Translations under genes and position numbers: made by a program
Notes under the pieces: model-generated
The model's input: the letters and a program-made list of their open reading frames with translations, nothing else
The model's database searches: none
Told to the model about the DNA's origin: nothing
In this document: one piece after another, positions 17,954-21,947 of the stretch
How the letters are laid out: each line of letters opens with the position of its first letter
How positions within the stretch are numbered: position 1 is the stretch's first letter
Assembly: GCA_946480465.1 (NCBI GenBank)
Contig: CAMLJY010000085.1
Location: forward strand, 1 to 21,947
Length of the DNA: 21,947 nucleotides
Source: an uncultured Burkholderiales bacterium
Lineage (GTDB): Bacteria; Pseudomonadota; Gammaproteobacteria; Burkholderiales; Burkholderiaceae
Reading direction: 5' to 3'

Positions 17954-19411
17954 TTATGCTGGCTGTGCTTCGCTGGCCAGCTGCGCGGCGTCCTGCTCGA
18001 CCAGCAGCGGGTCGGCCGCTTCCCACGGCGCCGGCGTGCGCACCTGCTGCCACACCGGGTTGAAGAGCGCCTTGTCGATCTCGGCCACCATCTCGACCAT
18101 GCCCTCATAACCCGCGAAGGCGTGGTGGCGTTCCTGGTTGATGTCCATCCACGGCATGCGTGCCTTCAGCGCGACGAACTGGCTGCGCCCGCCGCTGAGC
18201 ATGATGTCGGCCTTGGCGTCGCGCAGCATCGCGTACATCTGGCGCGGCGTCATGTCGTCGATCATGTGGGCGCTGTCGTCGGAGCTCAGGCCCATGATTT
18301 CCTTGATCTTTTCCTTGTCTTCCTTCGTCGACTTCTTGATGCTCGTCCCCACCACTTCCAGCCCGGCCTCCTGCAGCGCGGACACCACCGACCAGCTCTT
18401 CACGCCGCCGGTGATCAGCAGCACCTTCTTGCCGGCCAGGCGCTGCTTGTAGGCGCGGATGCGTTCCCAGGCGCGCGCTTCCTCCACCGCGATCAGCGCC
18501 TCGGTGCGCTGCTTCAGCTCGGGGTCGGCGCCGCGTTCCACCAGCAGCCGCGCGATCTCGCGCAGCGTGGTGCTCATGTCGCTGATGCCGTAGAACGAGC
18601 CCTCGAAGTACGGGATGCCCCAGCGCTGCTGCATGCGCGTGGCGATGTTGATCATCGACTTCGAGCACACCATCATGTTGGCGCGCGCGCGGTGCGCGGC
18701 GGCCACCTCGGCATAACGGCCGTCGCCCGAGATGCAGCTGAGGATGCGCACGCCCAGCGCGTCGAGCAGCGGCTTCACCTGCCACAGCTCGCCCGAGAGG
18801 TTGTACTCGCCGATGATGTTGATGTCGTAGGGCGTGGTGTGCGCGGGCTCGACGGTGCCGATCACATGGTCCAGCAGCGCCTCGGCGCCGAGCTTGTTGC
18901 CCAGGTTCTTCGGGCCTGCGAAGCCGGGCGCATTCACGGGGATGACCGGCTTGCCGAACTTCTCCGAGGCGCGCTTGCACACCGCCTCGATGTCGTCGCC
19001 GATCAGCCCGGTGACGCAGGTCTGGTAGACGAAGACCGCCGGCGGGTCGACCTTCTCCAGGATCTCGCGGATCGACTTGAACAGGCGCTTCTCGGCGCCG
19101 TAGATCACGTCGAGCTCGTTGATGTCGGTGGTGAAGCCGGTGCGGTAGATGGTGGCGCCGGACGACGCGCTGTGCCGGTTGTCCCACGAGTTGCCTTCGC
19201 AGGCGATCGGCCCGTGCACGAGGTGCGCGACGTCGACGATCGGCTGCAGCGCGATCTTGGCGCCGTCGAAGGCGCAGCCGCCGGCGGCGGCGCCCGGCGT
19301 GAGCTGCTTGGTGCAGCCCTTTTTGCGTTCCTTCTCGCTCTTGCCCTGGTTCTTGTCGCACCCGGGCTCGTCGAAGACCTCGGCGATCTTGGCTTTGAGG
19401 GATGCGGACAT
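17954..19411 (-). CDS. nifE: NifE, FeMo-co scaffold subunit alpha
   Basis: The 485-aa protein is a NifD paralogue and partner of NifN. Conserved ligand cysteines lie in GCTKQLTPGAAAGGCAFDGA (Cys33, Cys46), HGPIACEGNSWDNR (Cys71) and QTCVTGLIGDDIEAVC (Cys132). The segment SGDGRYAEV and the C-terminal MPWMDINQERHHAFAGYEGM are also typical. The ATG at 19411 has AAGGAGG at 7 bases, and a sigma-54 promoter lies 56 bp upstream. It is the first gene of its unit; nifHDK are not in front of it, only pseudogene remnants. Confidence 0.97.
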   Translation of the reverse strand: MSASLKAKIAEVFDEPGCDKNQGKSEKERKKGCTKQLTPGAAAGGCAFDGAKIALQPIVDVAHLVHGPIACEGNSWDNRHSASSGATIYRTGFTTDINELDVIYGAEKRLFKSIREILEKVDPPAVFVYQTCVTGLIGDDIEAVCKRASEKFGKPVIPVNAPGFAGPKNLGNKLGAEALLDHVIGTVEPAHTTPYDINIIGEYNLSGELWQVKPLLDALGVRILSCISGDGRYAEVAAAHRARANMMVCSKSMINIATRMQQRWGIPYFEGSFYGISDMSTTLREIARLLVERGADPELKQRTEALIAVEEARAWERIRAYKQRLAGKKVLLITGGVKSWSVVSALQEAGLEVVGTSIKKSTKEDKEKIKEIMGLSSDDSAHMIDDMTPRQMYAMLRDAKADIMLSGGRSQFVALKARMPWMDINQERHHAFAGYEGMVEMVAEIDKALFNPVWQQVRTPAPWEAADPLLVEQDAAQLASEAQPA

Positions 19412-19466
19412 GCGAGGCCTCCTTCGGCAACAAGCGGCGACATGGAACAGCGGGTGCGAGCGCCTA

Positions 19467-19483
19467 TTGCAGCTTCAGTGCCA
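19467..19483 (-). promoter_or_regulatory. Sigma-54 promoter of nifE unit
   Basis: On the minus strand the bases read TGGCAC-TGAAG-CTGCAA, with GG and GC exactly 10 bases apart, a close match to TGGCAC-N5-TTGCW. The transcript would start near 19455, giving a leader of about 44 bases that includes the AAGGAGG of nifE. Confidence 0.75.
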
Positions 19484-19562
19484 GGGCATGAAAGCACGGC
19501 GAATCAAGCACTTGGCTCGACGCCGCGGCTGCCGGCCATGGTTTTCGCGTCAGGACCCTGTG

Positions 19563-19808
19563 GTGAATGGCGGATTCGCGACAAAGCGCGCGCCGTCTCC
19601 ACTTCTTGCTGAAGAGCGCATCCCTCCCTCGATCCGGGTTGAGCCCCAGCCGCGGCGTCAGCTGAAAGACGTCCTGGGAGACAACGGGACGCTGAACGGG
19701 TTCGTCGAGTACGCGGTGCGGGCGGCCGTCGAGCATCGGCGATGCCGAGCCGGGTTTCCCGCCGGTCCGAAGTTTCCCCGCCCGCGGAACGCGCTTCTTC
19801 TTGGGTGA
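19563..19808 (+). pseudogene. Remnant of a ribbon-helix-helix (YlcI/YnfO-like) antitoxin gene
   Basis: From a GTG at 19563 (AGGA seven bases before) the frame gives 81 aa. Its middle, PPSIRVEPQPRRQLKDVL followed by TLNGFVEYAVRAAVEHRR, fits the small antitoxin-like proteins with a Ser-(Ile/Leu)-Arg-Val-Glu-Pro strand and FVE..VR..V.RRR helix. After about residue 65 the match fades (PAGPKFPRPRNALLLG), so the end is lost or frameshifted, and no toxin gene follows. It lies upstream of the nifE promoter and points the other way. The family is assigned from memory of the motif only. Confidence 0.45.
19568..19583. promoter_or_regulatory. Candidate NifA site upstream of nifE (one mismatch)
   Basis: TGG-N10-ACA differs by one base from TGT-N10-ACA and lies about 85-115 bp upstream of the nifE -24 element, the normal position for NifA binding. 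It overlaps the antitoxin remnant. No perfect site was seen within 350 bp. Confidence 0.3.
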
Positions 19809-20132
19809 CATGCACTCGAAAGGACTAGCGGCTTCCGATTCCCGTTGGTCATCACCGGCAGGCGGTCGTCGGCCAGGTTGAACTGCTGGAACACCATGGC
19901 CACGCCGGTGCCTGGTGGCGCGTTGGCGGCCGCGTGGACGCTCACCTTCGGAGGTAGCCGTGGCGCCCGGCGGGCAGCACTGCAGCGGGCGCCGCACGCG
20001 ATGCCTCCGGAGCGCAGCATCGACCAACGCGCCTCCATCCAGTCCGCAGCCCGGCGTTCACGCGACGATCGTCGTCGCTGCCGGCGGTCCGCCGTCGGGT
20101 GGCGGGAGTCCGGCGTGCGATCAACGAGGTGT
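19809..20132. other. Decayed region with little coding content
   Basis: Apart from the short ABC-ATPase-like scrap near 19844-19912, no gene or RNA is recognisable. Frames open here show no coherent protein. Confidence 0.5.
19844..19912 (-). pseudogene. Scrap resembling a PhnC-type ABC ATPase (Q-loop region)
   Basis: Read on the minus strand, about 23 codons give GTGVAMVFQQFNLADDRLPVMTN. VFQQFNL is the Q-loop of ABC ATPases, and the RLPVMTN continuation is like the phosphonate importer ATPase PhnC. No Walker A, signature or Walker B follows in any frame nearby, so at most this is a fragment left by deletion. The short length makes it tentative. Confidence 0.35.
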
Positions 20133-20948
20133 TCAGCCGGGGCTGAAGGACCGAGCGCCCGGCACAGTGCCCGGTGCGGCGCCCGCACCGTCCGGGAACG
20201 GGGAGCCGCCGGCGGCGCGCGCATCGGCATCGTCTGGGCCGGCGGACAGCTCGACCGCCATCGGAAACTGTCCGAGCACGCGGCGGGCGAACGATTCGTC
20301 CGCGCCGGGGCCGAGCCTCGCCTCGACCACCAGGCCCCGGCGGGCGTCGCTGCGTGCGCGGAGAGCAGCCACCGCCACGCCGGCGCCGCGCAGCGCGTCG
20401 GCCAGCGCGTCTTCCACCTCGCGCTGCTTCAGCGCCGGCTTGAAGATCTTGCCCACTGCCGTCAGCGGCAGCGCCGGCACGACGCGGATGGCCTTGGGCG
20501 CCGCGGCGCGTTCGCCGATGCGCTTGCGCGCGAAGTCCAGCAGCGCGACTTCGTCGGCGCTGGCGCCGGGCTTGAGCTGCACATAGGCCACCGGCACCTC
20601 GCCGGCATGCGCATCCGGCCGGCCGACCGCCGCTGCCAGCTGCACGGCCGGGTGCTGGTGCAGCGGCTGTTCGATGACCGCGGGGTCGATGTTGTGGCCG
20701 CCGCGGATGATGAGTTCCTTCTTGCGGCCGGTGAGGTGGAAGTAGCCGTCGGTATCCTGGCGGCCGAGGTCGCCGGTGTTGAGCCAGCGCTCGCCGTCGC
20801 TGTCCACGATCCACAGGCCTGCGTCCTGGTCGGCGAGCTTGTAGCCGGCGAAGACGTTGGGGCCGCGGATCGCCAGCACGCCCACCTCGTCCACCGCGCA
20901 GTCGCGCTGCCAGGCCCCGCCCTCGTCCAGCAGCTTCGTCGGCCCGTC
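20133..20948 (-). pseudogene. Acyl-CoA synthetase (AMP-binding family), C-terminal fragment
   Basis: The frame encodes the last ~270 residues of an AMP-forming acyl-CoA synthetase: GVLAIRGPNVFAGY, NTGDLGRQDTDGYFHLTGRKKELIIRGGHNIDP (hinge and A8 motif) and TAVGKIFKPALKQ (A10 motif with the catalytic Lys). The part before about 20948, which should hold the ATP-binding loop and most of the N-terminal domain of a ~600-aa enzyme, is absent; a stop (20967-20969) appears soon upstream and no proper start exists (the first candidate is an internal GTG). The reading frame is otherwise intact, so the truncation looks recent. Next to it, on the other strand, lies the LpxR-like remnant. Confidence 0.75.
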
Positions 20949-20956
20949 ATCCGGCG

Positions 20957-21523
20957 CAGACAGCCTTCAGACCCGCTGGCACCGCGCAGTCGATGCCGAC
21001 AAGCCGGCCGGCTGGCACACGCAGCTGCCGACGGAGCCGATCGTCAACATCGGCTACCCAGGGGCCACGCTGCTGGCCCAGGGCCAGTGGGGGCCGCACG
21101 ACGCAGTGGCGCGTCGTTCCGGTACTCAACGCGGGGCTGGGCAACTACTTCACCGGCGTCGGGCTGGGCGTGTACGGCGAGCTGGGCTCGAACCTGGTGG
21201 ATGCCCTGGGCGGCACGGCGCTGCGCCAGGGCTTCAATGCCGCCTCCACGGTCGGCGTCGGGCCGGTGGACCGGTGGTCCGTGTCGCTCTCCGGCGGCAT
21301 CGTGGGTTATGCCGTGGCGCACTACTTGCCGCTGGACGGCACCGTGTCCAAGAGCAGCCGATCGGTCGACTCCGAACCCTTCATCGGCATGGCCACGCTC
21401 GGCGTCACCGTGCGGCGCCGGGGCTGGGTCTTCTTCGCCGGCCGAACCGCGTTCACCAAGACCTTCGCGACCGAGCGCCAGCGCGCCGAGTTCGGGACGA
21501 TGAGCTTGAGCTGGCACCACTGA
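20957..21523 (+). pseudogene. LpxR-like lipid A deacylase (outer membrane), C-terminal fragment with frameshift
   Basis: Two plus-strand frames together give the second half of a DUF2219/LpxR-type outer-membrane barrel. The first (about 20957-21090) has GWHTQLPTEPIVNIGY; the second (about 21097-21523) has WRVVPVLNAGLGNYFTGVGL and RSVDSEPFIGMATLGVTVR and ends EFGTMSLSWHH, the usual terminal beta-strand with aromatic end. A one-base gain (or two-base loss) near 21090-21100 links them. The N-terminal half with signal peptide is missing; full-length proteins have over 300 residues. The family call rests on remembered motif similarity. Confidence 0.6.
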
Positions 21524-21947
21524 CCAGGGCCTGTTGCTGGTCGACCCAGGTGGGAGGGCCAGGCACGCGGGGGAATGAGCGAGCCTCGCTTCCCCGGGCG
21601 CCGATCGCTGCGGCTCAACACTGGCCGCGGCCGCCGGACTCTTCACATGCCAGAACTACATCCTGGCGTTGTTGACTCTGGGAGCGCGGGCTGCGTACAG
21701 AGGACGCTCGTGACAGTCAACCAAAAATGCAGGGCAGCGAGATCGTCTCCGGTGCTGGCGATGCCGACCGCGCGAGCAGAGCCCGCGGCAACACTCACAG
21801 TGTTTAGGCCCTCTGCTTGGGAACCGGCTCGGGTTCCGTCGTCCAGCGAACCGGGGTCGATTCAGGATCCCTAGGGGACGCCGGTGTTGCAAGTTAAGTC
21901 GTTGATTTGAAAAGAAAAACGGCTCAACTGACTGGTCGGAAGTTGCA
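21524..21947. other. No recognisable gene; compositional break at right edge
   Basis: No protein, RNA gene or insertion sequence could be identified. A weak inverted repeat (GACCAG...CTGGTC, 21522-21543) follows the LpxR remnant. The last ~70 bases (from about 21880), with AAGTTAAGTCGTTGATTTGAAAAG-like A/T-rich sequence, are well below the GC content of everything to the left. Short open frames on both strands lack recognisable motifs. Confidence 0.4.

Noticed and set aside
19845..21503. Plus-strand frame of 552 codons across the pseudogene zone
   Set aside because: It runs antisense to the acyl-CoA synthetase fragment and out of frame with the LpxR-like fragment; no coherent protein is seen.
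21820..21875. tRNA-like hairpins (GGTTC...GAACC and GGGGTC...GATCCC)
   Set aside because: No consistent acceptor, D and anticodon arms can be drawn around them and the T-loop consensus is missing.

Overview
The window is about 70% GC and carries most of the accessory part of a nitrogen-fixation (nif) island. Family assignments, gene order and the GC-rich stop-adjacent intergenic repeats suggest a betaproteobacterium of the order Burkholderiales (Rubrivivax/Ideonella/Azohydromonas/Leptothrix-like or Herbaspirillum-like). This is inference from protein resemblance and gene order; no search was run. Nearly all genes lie on the minus strand and are read from right to left.

Two long minus-strand units are visible. 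The first (19411 down to 11646) is nifE-nifN-nifX-DUF269-DUF683-fdxB-nifQ-modA-modB-modC: FeMo-cofactor scaffold and carriers, a ferredoxin, molybdenum delivery and molybdate uptake. A well-formed sigma-54 (-24/-12) promoter lies just upstream of nifE. The second (10780 down to 206) is iscS-iscU-erpA-iscA-hscA-fdx-nifV-nifW-fixA-fixB-fixC-fixX followed by a 60-aa HTH-only Rrf2/IscR-like gene: Fe-S cluster assembly of ISC rather than NifUS type, homocitrate synthesis, nitrogenase maturation and electron bifurcation to nitrogenase. Between the units lies the only intact plus-strand gene (11114-11611), a TPR-like nif-associated protein. It is divergent from iscS, and the 333-bp gap holds candidate sigma-54 promoters for both directions with a near-consensus NifA site midway.

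No nifH, nifD or nifK is in the window. Beyond the nifE promoter (19.5-21.9 kb) the sequence is a graveyard: a ribbon-helix-helix antitoxin remnant, a scrap resembling a PhnC ATPase, the C-terminal part of an acyl-CoA synthetase, and a frameshifted C-terminal part of an LpxR-like lipid A deacylase. The last two lie head to head with both 5' ends missing. This probably marks the border of the nif island. The final ~70 bases are clearly AT-richer.

Several GC-rich palindromic repeats sit between genes, directly after stop codons. One has apparently expanded inside modA as an in-frame ~30-codon insertion, and another lies between modB and the ModC core, giving ModC a long non-homologous N-terminal extension. 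nifQ carries a hexanucleotide repeat that encodes a polythreonine tract.
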